This document shows, in pieces, positions 26,213-35,002 of a DNA stretch of 64,000 bases (position 1 is its first letter; every line of letters starts with the position of its first letter). Position numbers and translations under genes: made by a program. Source of the DNA: Gemmatimonadota bacterium (GTDB lineage: Bacteria > Gemmatimonadota > Gemmatimonadetes > Longimicrobiales > Gaopeijiaceae); contig JAPPNO010000038.1 of NCBI GenBank assembly GCA_028873845.1, positions 34,883-98,882 of the forward strand, written 5' to 3'. The notes beneath the pieces are model-generated. The model saw only the letters and a program-made list of their open reading frames with translations. It was not told the DNA's origin and did not search any database.

Positions 26213-27754
26213 CTATGGATTCCTGAGCGGAGTGCCGACCACGGCCTCGAGGTCGGCGATCGCATCGTGATAGGTGAAGATCGAGAAGATTCGCTCCCGG
26301 TCCGCCCGCGCCTTGACCGTCTCTGCCTCGACCAGGTCGATGAAGTTGGAGAGGCCCTCGCGGTAGCGTTCCTGTGCCAGGCGCAGCTGCACGTCCGCGA
26401 GGGCCTGGTTGCGTTCTTCGATCAGCGCGGTTTCGTATGCGGTGCGAAGAATCGCCAGGCGCGAGTCGATGTCGGCCCGCAACGCCAGTTCCTGTTCGCG
26501 AACCTGGTGCCTGTTGTCGTGCAGGAGCGCGCGAGCGCTTTCGACCTCGCGCTGCCGCCCCAGACCCTGGAAGACGGGGATGGAGATGGAAAGCGAGGCC
26601 GAGGGCGGCTGGGTGGTGAAGTTGAAGGGAAACGCCTTGTTCCCCTCGCGGATCGCCTCCAGCGCGGACTGCGGGGTTGCGAGCAGCGAACAGTTCTGCA
26701 GGGGAGGAGGATCCGGAAGGCGGGAGATCAGGTCGTTCAGGAATTCACACTGGGCGATGGCGGCAAGCCCGGCGTTGACAGCCGCCTGCTCCTGGCCGGC
26801 CGTGCTGCTCGCCTGCCGCGTGAATCCGCTGAATCCGGCGGACACCGACAGGCTCGGCAGGTACGATGACCACGCCATCCTGACCCCGTAGCGCGCCGAC
26901 TCCTCTCCCGCGCGCATCGCCTGCAGGTCCGGGTTCTGCGCTGTCGCCGTGGCGTAGAGCGCGTCCACCGTCCAGGTGGGCTCGGTCACGGCGAAAGTCG
27001 TTTCCAGCGCCGGCTCGGCGCTGAGTTCGACCCCCAGGTTCTGCAGGAGCCTGACCCGGGCGTTCCGGACCCCGGTGCGGGACTGCAGCAGGGTGATCTC
27101 GGCCCGTCCCACGTTCACCTCGGCCTGCTGCACATCGATCGCGTTGCCGGAACCGACCTCCAGGCGCCCCCGCGCGAGGCGCAGGTTGAGCTCGGCCCGG
27201 GACAGCTCCTGCTCCGCCAGGGACAGCCCCTCGGTCTGGCGCAGCACCTCCAGGTAGGCCTTCGTCACGTTCAGACGAAGGCTGGCCTCCGCGGTCCGGA
27301 CCTGGGCCCGTGTCGCATCGCGGTTGCGCCGGGCCTGCCCGGGGGCCATCAGCGAGCGGCCGCTCAGCGAGAAGTTGACGCCGGCGTTGTACGAGCTGAA
27401 CAGGAACGACGGCTGGTCCTGGAACCCCAGCTGGTCGGCGGTGATGCTGCCGAATCGCTGCTCTCCCGCACCCTGCCACGAGACACTGGAGCTGAGCGAT
27501 GCCGAGGGGAGCAGGGCGCCGTAGGCCGAGTTGAGATTCCAGTCGGCCACGGTGACATCGTTGCGCACCGCCTGGATCCGCGGATTGTTCCGCAGCGCGA
27601 CCTCCAGGGCCTGCCGGAGGGTCAGGGAAGCGGGCACGGCCTCCTGACCCGCGGCGGGTACCGGCGACACGCCCTGCGGCACCAGCCCCGCGAGCAATGC
27701 CGCGGTTGCGGCGAGGGTCGTCAGCGATTTCTTCACGGAGCCTCCTTGGTTCAT
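26213..27754 (-). CDS. TolC-family outer membrane efflux protein
   Basis: 513 residues. A signal peptide ends near residue 38 (PAAGQEAV). Two outer-membrane-efflux repeats are visible: each begins with a segment like LTLRQALEVALRNNPRIQ, and coiled-coil helices such as LSLAEQELSRAELNLRLARGR follow. ATG 27754 has AGGGAGA 7 nt upstream. First gene of the exporter set on this strand; outer-membrane duct for the MacA-like adaptor and the permease pair. Confidence 0.9.
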   Translation of the reverse strand: MNQGGSVKKSLTTLAATAALLAGLVPQGVSPVPAAGQEAVPASLTLRQALEVALRNNPRIQAVRNDVTVADWNLNSAYGALLPSASLSSSVSWQGAGEQRFGSITADQLGFQDQPSFLFSSYNAGVNFSLSGRSLMAPGQARRNRDATRAQVRTAEASLRLNVTKAYLEVLRQTEGLSLAEQELSRAELNLRLARGRLEVGSGNAIDVQQAEVNVGRAEITLLQSRTGVRNARVRLLQNLGVELSAEPALETTFAVTEPTWTVDALYATATAQNPDLQAMRAGEESARYGVRMAWSSYLPSLSVSAGFSGFTRQASSTAGQEQAAVNAGLAAIAQCEFLNDLISRLPDPPPLQNCSLLATPQSALEAIREGNKAFPFNFTTQPPSASLSISIPVFQGLGRQREVESARALLHDNRHQVREQELALRADIDSRLAILRTAYETALIEERNQALADVQLRLAQERYREGLSNFIDLVEAETVKARADRERIFSIFTYHDAIADLEAVVGTPLRNP

Positions 27755-27866
27755 GTCGGTCTCCCTGGGGAGCCTCCAGTACCTGTTGCGACAATGCGGC
27801 ACGCACCGCGCCGCCGCGGCTGTGCCCAACTCACCAATACGCAGACACGCAAGACCGGCTTCACGT

Positions 27867-28592
27867 TCAGCGAAGCCGCTCCGCCCGGAAGTCCTGCCGC
27901 GTGGCCGTCACCCGCACCAGGCGGCCGCTGCCGTCGAACCATGCCGTCCTCGCACCTCCATCCGACGACAGGCGAATGCGCGTGGTTTCGACCCGCTCGC
28001 CGGCGACCTCGATCGTCTCCTGGCCGACATCCGGCTGTACGGGCGGTTCCTCCATCTCGACAAGGGGCGCCACCGCGTGAATCCGGGCCTCCGCACCGTA
28101 GGCTTCAGCCAGGGCGCCGAGCAGAAAATGCTGGTGGGCCACGCCATCGTCGAAGACTACGGTCGAGGCACGCGCCGGGTATTCCCGCGCCTGCTCGCCC
28201 CAGGGAGCCACCGTTCGCGTACGGAGCCGGTTGCCGTCACGAACGACCCTCACTTCCAGCGTGTCCGAACCGGATACGGACACCTCGTACTTGTCGAGGA
28301 CCATCGAAGTGCCGACCAGCCGCAGGGTGGTCTTCACAATCCGGCCGTCGTGCAGCCGCAGCGTGCCCGTAGCCGCGGTGACCTGCGCTTCTCCCGTGCC
28401 CTGTCGCCGAATCGTGAACTCCTCCGTGCCCACTTCCTCGCCACCGGCATACAGCACGAAGGCGCCGCTGTCCACCAGCTGGCCGGAAGTCCCGTCCGGT
28501 GTCACCGCGGCCGACATGGCCATGAGGGCCCATCCCACCAGGGTCCCGGATGGCCATGTGCCCGGCCTTAACGAAGATAGGGTGCGATTCAT
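27867..28592 (-). CDS. Secreted protein of unknown function
   Basis: 241 residues. A weak signal peptide with Ala-rich core (LVGWALMAMSAAV) precedes a predicted all-beta mature region with repeated strands such as FVLYAGGEEVGTEEFTIRR and TTLRLVGTSMVLDKYEVSV. The pattern (value that is modified, then converted by a final line RTAWFDGSGRLVRV) recalls DUF3108/DUF6134-like beta-barrel proteins, but I cannot assign it. It is 112 bp upstream of the TolC-like gene on the same strand and divergent from the NtrY-like kinase. Confidence 0.5.
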   Translation of the reverse strand: MNRTLSSLRPGTWPSGTLVGWALMAMSAAVTPDGTSGQLVDSGAFVLYAGGEEVGTEEFTIRRQGTGEAQVTAATGTLRLHDGRIVKTTLRLVGTSMVLDKYEVSVSGSDTLEVRVVRDGNRLRTRTVAPWGEQAREYPARASTVVFDDGVAHQHFLLGALAEAYGAEARIHAVAPLVEMEEPPVQPDVGQETIEVAGERVETTRIRLSSDGGARTAWFDGSGRLVRVTATRQDFRAERLR

Positions 28593-28706
28593 TACCTTGA
28601 ATCATAATGTCGGCATCAAGTCCGGGGGATCGGCGGGCCGGCTCGAACCACTCTGGAGGACCATGCCGTTGACAGACGACCCTTGCCTGCGGGTTCCTCC
28701 GTGACG

Positions 28707-31700
28707 ATGTGGAAACGCCTTCGCGGGCTGCCGTCCGGATCCGGGTTCCTGGTCTGGATGGGGTTCCTGTCCCTGATTCTGTGGGCCAGGTTCGAAGCCT
28801 ATTGGTCGCTCGCCGCCGCGGCGGTTCTTGTCTGCGCCTCCGCGATCAGGGCACGGGGCAGCCGGATCCACGCCATCTCGACACTCCTCCTGGCGGTCGG
28901 CATTGCGGTGGGCGTTCACACGGAGGTGGCCGACAGGCGTCTCGCGGAGGATTGGCAGTCGTATTGGGACGGTCGGCGCGACGAGGTGGGAGTGGAACTC
29001 GAGCGCGTGCTGAGCGAACTGGTCGCCCGGGGAGACTCCTCGGTGGCAAGGGTCGTGGAAGCCGCGACAACCACCGGGGAGCGCGACGTTCTTCAGGATG
29101 TGCTGCAGTCGGTGGTGAACGAGTCGGGCATGGCCGGAGCCGCCGTGTATGGACCCGACGGCCGCCTGGTGGCGTGGGCGGGCGGGCACCGCGGCCGCGT
29201 CCCGGAAGGGGTGCTGGCAGGTGCGAGCCCGTACTCCTATTCCGGGACTCCGCTCTTCTCCTATCTGTACTTCACCGCGGAGATCCCCGGCGGACTCGGG
29301 GTGGCGATGGTCGCGAGCCTCATGCGGTCCGACCTCCCCGAGGCCTTCGCGTCCGGTCTGGGCGACTTCGTCTCGAGATTCCGGGACGAGACCGGCGAAG
29401 GAATCCGGATCGCGCGTTCGGATTTGGTGGCGGGTCCCGGAGTCTTCGATTTCGGCTGGGATGACGATCCCCTGCTCAGCTTCACCGTGCAGGAACCCGA
29501 TCCGGAGACGCGCCGGTCCGACCGCCGGGGCAGGGGAATCCACATCGTGATTCTCCTCGCAGCCCTGGTATGGCTGATCGAGTCCTTCGCAAGTCCCAAA
29601 CGGAATCCGGCGTACATCGTGGCAGCGCTGTTCGCCGCGGTGGCGCTGCTTCCGCTTGAAAGGCTGCTGCTGACGCCGGACCTGGTCGACCCCGGTTTCT
29701 TTCGCCTCTTCGGACCCTTCCCTCTCCCGCTGGGCCGCGTCCTGCTGCTATGTGTCGCAGCCGTGCCACTGGCCGTACTCCTGGCGCCGCGCCAGGAACG
29801 GATGGGGAGCTGGCTGGCTCCGCCGATCGTGGCGCTGAGCTTCCCGCTGGTCCTGCATTTCATGGGACAGAGCGCCTCGCCGGAACTCCTGGGCACCACC
29901 GACCTGCGCTGGATCATCTTCCAGGCGGCGATCACGCTGATCCTCACGCTCATCGCGGGTGTGGCATTCGCGTGTCGTGTCCGCGGGAGCACCCGAAGCA
30001 CGCCGAGTCTGGTCTTCCTGGGGATCACGGCCGCCGCGATGCTGAGTATCGGCGTGGCCGTGGGCGTCAGGGTCGGTCCGAGTGTGTCGGTGCCGCTGTC
30101 GGCGCTATGGATGCTGCCCGCCATACTCATGGTGCGCGGACTCGGCGGGTCGCGGCGCCTGTCCTACCTGCGCTGGTTCTGCGCTTTCTGGCTGGCGGGT
30201 TCGGCGGCGCTTCCCTTCGCATGGTCCATGCGCACGGAGGCGCGTCTCGAAATCGCGGAGACACAGATGGCGCGGCTGGGCGTCACTCCCGAGCCGTATC
30301 CCGATTCATTGCTGGAACGGTTTGCCCTCCACGCGAACTCCCTGGAGCAGACCGGGGCCGGCGACGTCGAGCTGATGTACCAGGCCTGGGTGACCAGCGG
30401 GCTTGCGGCGCAGGGATCGCCGATCTTCCTCACCCTCTGGTCCGCGGACGACGTTCCCCTGCAGGAATTGAGGCTGGGGGTCAAGGGAGCCCGGTCGCCG
30501 GTCGTGGACGCGTCGCTCCCCGGGCTCAGGGAAAGCGGCACGCGCGAGTACCGGCGGCCCGGCGAAACAGATGTTCACCATCTCTTCGGGGTACCCCTGG
30601 GCAGTGACCGTTTTCTGACCGGCGCCATACCCCCCCGCAGAACCATCGACGCGCCACCGGGTCTCGGGCCCCTGTTCGCCTCCGTCGAGGAAGGGGGCGA
30701 CCAGGAATTCCTGACTCTCGTCCGCACCGCCGATCAAGACGCCCCGCCGGATGACAGTCCGGTTGCGTGGACCCGCAACGATGAAGGGTGGAGGGGCGAA
30801 GGGCTTGCCCGCTATCCGGACGGTCCCTACTCGGTCTTCTACACGCTCAGCATCCCCAACATGCAGGTCATGCTGGCGCGGGCCACGCTGGTCCTGGCCA
30901 TCAATCTCGCGGCTTTCGCGGTCCTGTGGCTTCTCGGCGTGGGCATCCTGGGACTGCGTTTCCCGGGTCCCGTCGACTGGAGGGGTCTGTATCACTCCTT
31001 CCGGGCCCGTGTTACCTGGACGCTCTTCGGCTTCTTCATCCTGTCGAGTGCGCTGTTCGGAGCGCTGGCCTACCGAACGCTTGCGGGGGCGTCCGAGCGA
31101 ACCGCGACGGCGCTCGCGGAGCGGGTGGTTGCGCAGATCGGCGAAGCATACCTGGAGGAGGGGGGCTCGATGGAATCGCTCGCTCGCCGCGTGGGCGCCG
31201 ATCTGCTCGAGTACCGCGACGGGGAGCTGGTGGGGGGCTCGGTGGACGAGCTCATCGAACTGGGCCTGTACGAAGGCTGGGTCGATCCGCGCATCTACGA
31301 GGACCTCGAGACCCGGCAGAGCCTTCGGGCGTCGAAGGTGGAAGACCTGGGGGGATGGCAGTACGTCATGGCCCATCGCCGGCTTCCCGACGGCGACATC
31401 GTGGCTTCTCCGGTTCCGTTGCGGGCAGGGGCGGCAGCGCTGCGAAGACGTGATGTGGCGGACCTGCTCGGGTTCGTCATCGTGCTCGGCCCGGTCCTGT
31501 CCCTCGGCCTGGCACTCCTGGTGGGACAGGCCCTGACCCGCCCCATTCAGACGCTGCAGGTGGCCTCGGAAAGGGTAGGGAGCGGAAACCTGGCCGTGCA
31601 CCTGCCGGAGGACCGCGTGGACGAGTTCGGTTCGGTCTTCGCGGCGTTCAACCGCATGGTGCTGCGACTCGACAATGCCCGCCGCGAACTGCTGCGCACC

Positions 31701-32789
31701 ACGCGGCGCACGGAGGCGATCGTGGAGGAGGTGGCCACCGGAGTGATCGCCGTGGACACCGGCGGCAGGATCACGGTGGCGAATCCCAGGGCCGAATTGC
31801 TCCTGGAGACTTCGCTGGAGGCCGGAAGCGCCATTCCGGGCACGGGTCCGCACGCCGCGGAACTCGCCGCCTGGGTCGACGAATTCTACGGAGAAGGAAG
31901 AGCCGTGGAGTCGGACGCCGACTTCCAGTGGGGCGAACGGAGGATCCGGGCTCGTGCCCGGCGGATCGCGCACGAAGGGCATCTGGGCGGTGTGGTGGTG
32001 AACCTCGAAGACGTTACCGACGAACTGCGCAGCGAACGGATCCTGGCATGGGGAGAAATGGCCAACCAGGTCGCGCACGAGGTCAAGAATCCGCTGACGC
32101 CCATGAAACTCTCCGTGCAACACCTGCGCCGTGCCTGGAGTGACCGGAAGAGCGATTTCGGCCGGATTCTGGAGCGAAATGTGGGTGCGATCCTGACCGA
32201 GATCGACCGGCTTGCGTCGATCGCGCGCAGCTTTGCGCGGCTGGCTTCGCCCGGTGCGGCCGGGCAGGGGCCGATCGTGTCCGTGGACCTGGCCGGCGTA
32301 CTGAGGGAAGTCCTGGACCTGTACCGGGGCGGAGGCGAGTCCGCCATACGGATCGAGAGCAATCTGTCCGATGCGCTGCCGCCGGTCCTTTGCCGTCCGG
32401 ACGAGTTGAAGGAGGTGCTCCTGAACCTGCTGGAAAATGCCCGCGCGGCCATGCCGGGCGGGGGGGTCGTCAGGATCGGCGCGACGGACCTGGGCAGCCC
32501 CGAGTCCATGGTGCTGGTTACGGTGGACGACGAAGGCACGGGGATCGAGGAAGATCTGTTGCCGCGCATCTTCGAACCCCGGTTCTCCACGCGATCGACG
32601 GGGAGCGGGCTGGGACTGCCCATCGCCAAGCGGCTGGTGGACTCATGGGGAGGGGTGATGGAGGTGGAGAGCGTGGTGGACGAAGGGACGCGCGTGAGCG
32701 TGCGGCTGCGCGCGGGGAGTACCGGGTCCGCGAAGAAGCCCCCGGCGCGCGGCGGTCTTGGCGGCCGGGATTCGGGCCGAGTAGAATGA
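28707..32789 (+). CDS. Large NtrY-like membrane sensor histidine kinase
   Basis: 1360 residues. The N-terminal half is a membrane sensor: helices near 15-70, an extracytoplasmic region to about 275, a block of about eight helices at 278-505, a second outside region, and helices near 722 and 768. A third outside region of about 120 residues ends at the helix near 920. Then HAMP (about 943-995), PAS (about 1010-1105), HisKA with phospho-accepting His1124 in VAHEVKNPLTP, and HATPase with NLLENA, DDEGTG and GSGLGLP boxes. The last part is NtrY-like, but NtrY has far fewer helices. ATG 28707 or GTG 28701 are both possible starts; neither has a strong ribosome-binding site. An NtrX-like regulator is at 42217. 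Very close to the next gene (5 nt). Confidence 0.88.
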   Translation: MWKRLRGLPSGSGFLVWMGFLSLILWARFEAYWSLAAAAVLVCASAIRARGSRIHAISTLLLAVGIAVGVHTEVADRRLAEDWQSYWDGRRDEVGVELERVLSELVARGDSSVARVVEAATTTGERDVLQDVLQSVVNESGMAGAAVYGPDGRLVAWAGGHRGRVPEGVLAGASPYSYSGTPLFSYLYFTAEIPGGLGVAMVASLMRSDLPEAFASGLGDFVSRFRDETGEGIRIARSDLVAGPGVFDFGWDDDPLLSFTVQEPDPETRRSDRRGRGIHIVILLAALVWLIESFASPKRNPAYIVAALFAAVALLPLERLLLTPDLVDPGFFRLFGPFPLPLGRVLLLCVAAVPLAVLLAPRQERMGSWLAPPIVALSFPLVLHFMGQSASPELLGTTDLRWIIFQAAITLILTLIAGVAFACRVRGSTRSTPSLVFLGITAAAMLSIGVAVGVRVGPSVSVPLSALWMLPAILMVRGLGGSRRLSYLRWFCAFWLAGSAALPFAWSMRTEARLEIAETQMARLGVTPEPYPDSLLERFALHANSLEQTGAGDVELMYQAWVTSGLAAQGSPIFLTLWSADDVPLQELRLGVKGARSPVVDASLPGLRESGTREYRRPGETDVHHLFGVPLGSDRFLTGAIPPRRTIDAPPGLGPLFASVEEGGDQEFLTLVRTADQDAPPDDSPVAWTRNDEGWRGEGLARYPDGPYSVFYTLSIPNMQVMLARATLVLAINLAAFAVLWLLGVGILGLRFPGPVDWRGLYHSFRARVTWTLFGFFILSSALFGALAYRTLAGASERTATALAERVVAQIGEAYLEEGGSMESLARRVGADLLEYRDGELVGGSVDELIELGLYEGWVDPRIYEDLETRQSLRASKVEDLGGWQYVMAHRRLPDGDIVASPVPLRAGAAALRRRDVADLLGFVIVLGPVLSLGLALLVGQALTRPIQTLQVASERVGSGNLAVHLPEDRVDEFGSVFAAFNRMVLRLDNARRELLRTTRRTEAIVEEVATGVIAVDTGGRITVANPRAELLLETSLEAGSAIPGTGPHAAELAAWVDEFYGEGRAVESDADFQWGERRIRARARRIAHEGHLGGVVVNLEDVTDELRSERILAWGEMANQVAHEVKNPLTPMKLSVQHLRRAWSDRKSDFGRILERNVGAILTEIDRLASIARSFARLASPGAAGQGPIVSVDLAGVLREVLDLYRGGGESAIRIESNLSDALPPVLCRPDELKEVLLNLLENARAAMPGGGVVRIGATDLGSPESMVLVTVDDEGTGIEEDLLPRIFEPRFSTRSTGSGLGLPIAKRLVDSWGGVMEVESVVDEGTRVSVRLRAGSTGSAKKPPARGGLGGRDSGRVE

Positions 32790-32793
32790 ATCC

Positions 32794-33417
32794 GTGCTAC
32801 ACATGAACTTCGAACGGGCCGGCGATCCGGGTCCCCGCGCCGGGAAGCGCTCCGTTGCGGCCCCGATGAATCTCGCCGGGTGGCTGCAGGAACACTCCGC
32901 TCCGATCGCGCAGCGGTGGGCCGACGGGCTTCTCGCCGCGGGAAACTCCAGGTCCCGGGCCGGCGAGTCGCTGGTGCACCGGTTCTGTCGCGGGCTCGTG
33001 TCGTTCCTCCCGGGAATGCTGGGTCCCTATCGCGCGCAGATCCTGCCGCTCTGGTCGGAGTGCGCCGAACTCTTCGGCTCGGTGGCCGCGCGGCGCGGAC
33101 TCTCGGCCGGCGAGGTGATCGAGGAATTCCAGATCCTGCGCGAAGTCGTCTTGCATCTGATGTTCGAGCAGCCGCCGGGCACGGTGCGGGGACTTGAGCT
33201 GCGCGATGTGCTGCACCTCAATCGCGCAGTCGACATCGGGGTGACGCAGGCGAGTGTCGGTCACACCGATCTTCTCTTCTTCAACCTGGTTCACGGGTGG
33301 GGTGGGCCCGCGCCTCTTGGCCCGGACGACCATGACGAGGTCCGCGATCAGATTCGAACGCTTCAGGAAGAAGGCAGCCGGATCATGCGCCACATGGCCC
33401 GGATCGGGCGCGAGTGA
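32794..33417 (+). CDS. RsbRD N-terminal-like domain protein
   Basis: 207 residues, all-helical. The stretches LAGWLQEHSAPIAQRWADGLL near 27-46 and SAGEVIEEFQILREVVLHLM near 103-122 match the helical sensor domain found at the N-terminus of RsbRD co-antagonists and some histidine kinases, a globin-like fold. No STAS or kinase domain follows, so it is a stand-alone sensor module. Start may be GTG 32794 or ATG 32803. Located 4 nt after the kinase, and overlapping the decarboxylase start as GTGA, so the three genes form one transcript; it may tune the kinase. Confidence 0.65.
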   Translation: MLHMNFERAGDPGPRAGKRSVAAPMNLAGWLQEHSAPIAQRWADGLLAAGNSRSRAGESLVHRFCRGLVSFLPGMLGPYRAQILPLWSECAELFGSVAARRGLSAGEVIEEFQILREVVLHLMFEQPPGTVRGLELRDVLHLNRAVDIGVTQASVGHTDLLFFNLVHGWGGPAPLGPDDHDEVRDQIRTLQEEGSRIMRHMARIGRE

Positions 33418-34904
33418 CGCGGCACGGCGGCGGATCCGAACCGGAAGACGGATTCAGGCCCGGCGGCCGGATGATCACTCCGGCGCCCGGCGGGATGGCC
33501 CCCGGGGAGTTCCGGCGGTGGGGTCATCGCTTCGTGGACTGGGTGGGCGACTACCTGGAGGAGATCGGCGACTACCCCGTGCTTGCCGGAACGAAGCCGG
33601 GCCAGGTGCGGGATGCGCTTCCGACGGAGGCACCGTTGACCGGCGATCCGTTCGAGGCGGTCTTCGAGGACTTCCGGTCGGTGATCGTTCCGGGCATGAC
33701 CCATTGGAACCATCCGGCCTTCTTCGCCTACTTCGCGGTCTCGGGATCCGGGCCGGGGATCCTGGGCGAGCTGCTGGCCGCGGCACTCAACGTGAACGCC
33801 ATGGTCTGGAAGAGCTCGCCCGCCGCAACGGAGCTGGAGGAGGTGACGCTCGGGTGGCTTCGCAGCTTTCTCGGCCTGCCTTCGGTTTTCAGGGGGACCA
33901 TCAACGATACGGCTTCGACCTCCACCTTCGTGGCGCTGGCGGCGGCGCGCGAACGCCACCTTCCCGAGGCGCGGCAGGACGGCATGGCCGGTGCTCCACC
34001 AGGGCGGGTCTACACCTCGAGCGAGGCCCATTCGTCGGTGCTGAAATCGGTCCACGCCCTCGGTTTCGGCAGACGCGGCGTGCGCGCCATTGCCACCGGC
34101 CCGAACCGCGCGATGGACCCGGCCGCGCTGGCCAAAGCCATCGAGCATGACGTTACGTCAGGGTTTCGGCCGCTCGCGGTCGTGGCCACGATCGGGACCA
34201 CCTCCACCACCGCGGTCGACCCGGTGGGCGCCGTCGCCGGGATCGCGCGCTCACACAACCTGTGGCTCCACATCGATGCCGCCTATGCGGGTGTCGCGGC
34301 CGCCCTTCCCGGAATGCGCCGCCACTTTGCGGATTGGGAACATGCGGATTCGATCGTCGTCAATCCGCACAAGTGGCTGTTCACGCCCGTCGACTGTTCG
34401 GTCCTCTACGTCCGCGATCCCGCGCAGCTCAGGGAAGCGTTCTCCCTCGTCCCCGCCTATCTGGAGACCCCCGAGACCGGGGTCACGCACCTCATGGACC
34501 ACGGTCTGGCGCTGGGACGCAGGTTTCGGGCCCTCAAGCTCTGGTTTGTGATGCGGTATTTCGGCAGGGAGGGATTGCGGAACATTCTGGCCGGCCATAT
34601 CGCCCTGGCGCGGCATCTGGCCGATCGGGTCGATGCGGCCCCCGGCTGGGAGCGCCACCGGCCGTCGCCGTTTTCCCTGGTGGTCCTTCGCCGGTCGCCC
34701 ACGGGAGTGCGGGGACGGGAACGGGACGCGCTGAATACGGCGATCATGGAGCGGGTCAACGAAAGCGGCACCGCCTTCCTGTCCCCCACGGAGATCGACG
34801 GCGAGACCTGGCTGCGCTTCGCCATCGGCAACATCCACACGGCGGTGCACCATGTGGACACGACCTGGGAGACACTCAGAGACGCGGCGGACACGATCGG
34901 ATAG
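33414..34904 (+). CDS. Group II PLP-dependent amino acid decarboxylase
   Basis: 496 residues, aromatic-L-amino-acid/glutamate decarboxylase family. The PLP lysine is in NPHKWLF near residue 320, the cofactor-binding Asp in HIDAAYAG near 286, and THWNHPAFFAYF near 95 is the substrate-site motif of the aromatic decarboxylases. A closing R-F-A-I-G-N block matches. Substrate is likely an aromatic amino acid such as tryptophan, tyrosine or DOPA, but this cannot be fixed by eye. GTG 33414 overlaps the previous stop; ATG 33471 is an alternative start. Placement behind a kinase and a sensor domain is unusual. Confidence 0.88.
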   Translation: MTRHGGGSEPEDGFRPGGRMITPAPGGMAPGEFRRWGHRFVDWVGDYLEEIGDYPVLAGTKPGQVRDALPTEAPLTGDPFEAVFEDFRSVIVPGMTHWNHPAFFAYFAVSGSGPGILGELLAAALNVNAMVWKSSPAATELEEVTLGWLRSFLGLPSVFRGTINDTASTSTFVALAAARERHLPEARQDGMAGAPPGRVYTSSEAHSSVLKSVHALGFGRRGVRAIATGPNRAMDPAALAKAIEHDVTSGFRPLAVVATIGTTSTTAVDPVGAVAGIARSHNLWLHIDAAYAGVAAALPGMRRHFADWEHADSIVVNPHKWLFTPVDCSVLYVRDPAQLREAFSLVPAYLETPETGVTHLMDHGLALGRRFRALKLWFVMRYFGREGLRNILAGHIALARHLADRVDAAPGWERHRPSPFSLVVLRRSPTGVRGRERDALNTAIMERVNESGTAFLSPTEIDGETWLRFAIGNIHTAVHHVDTTWETLRDAADTIG

Positions 34905-34952
34905 CGGTCCGCCACGCCCGCCCGGGATCCCGGCCAGACCCCGTCGCACCGC

Positions 34953-34981
34953 CCGGCGATCCGATCCACCGGATCCGCCGG
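34953..34981. terminator. Hairpin between convergent decarboxylase and pntB genes
   Basis: CCGGCGATCCG (34953-34963) pairs with CGGATCCGCCGG (34970-34981) with a single bulged base and a 6 nt loop. There is no T-run. It sits midway in the 98 bp convergent gap and could serve both strands. Confidence 0.45.
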
Positions 34982-35002
34982 CCTCCGCGGACCCCGAGGT
35001 TG

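Noticed and set aside
28560..28706. Promoters in the divergent region before the large kinase
   Set aside because: TATGAT- and CATAAT-like hexamers exist on both strands, but no acceptable -35 partner at 16-18 bp.
28707..32789. Calling the kinase ntrY and the regulator ntrX by name
   Set aside because: The catalytic ends are NtrY/NtrX-like but the sensor half is unlike NtrY and no nitrogen genes are nearby.
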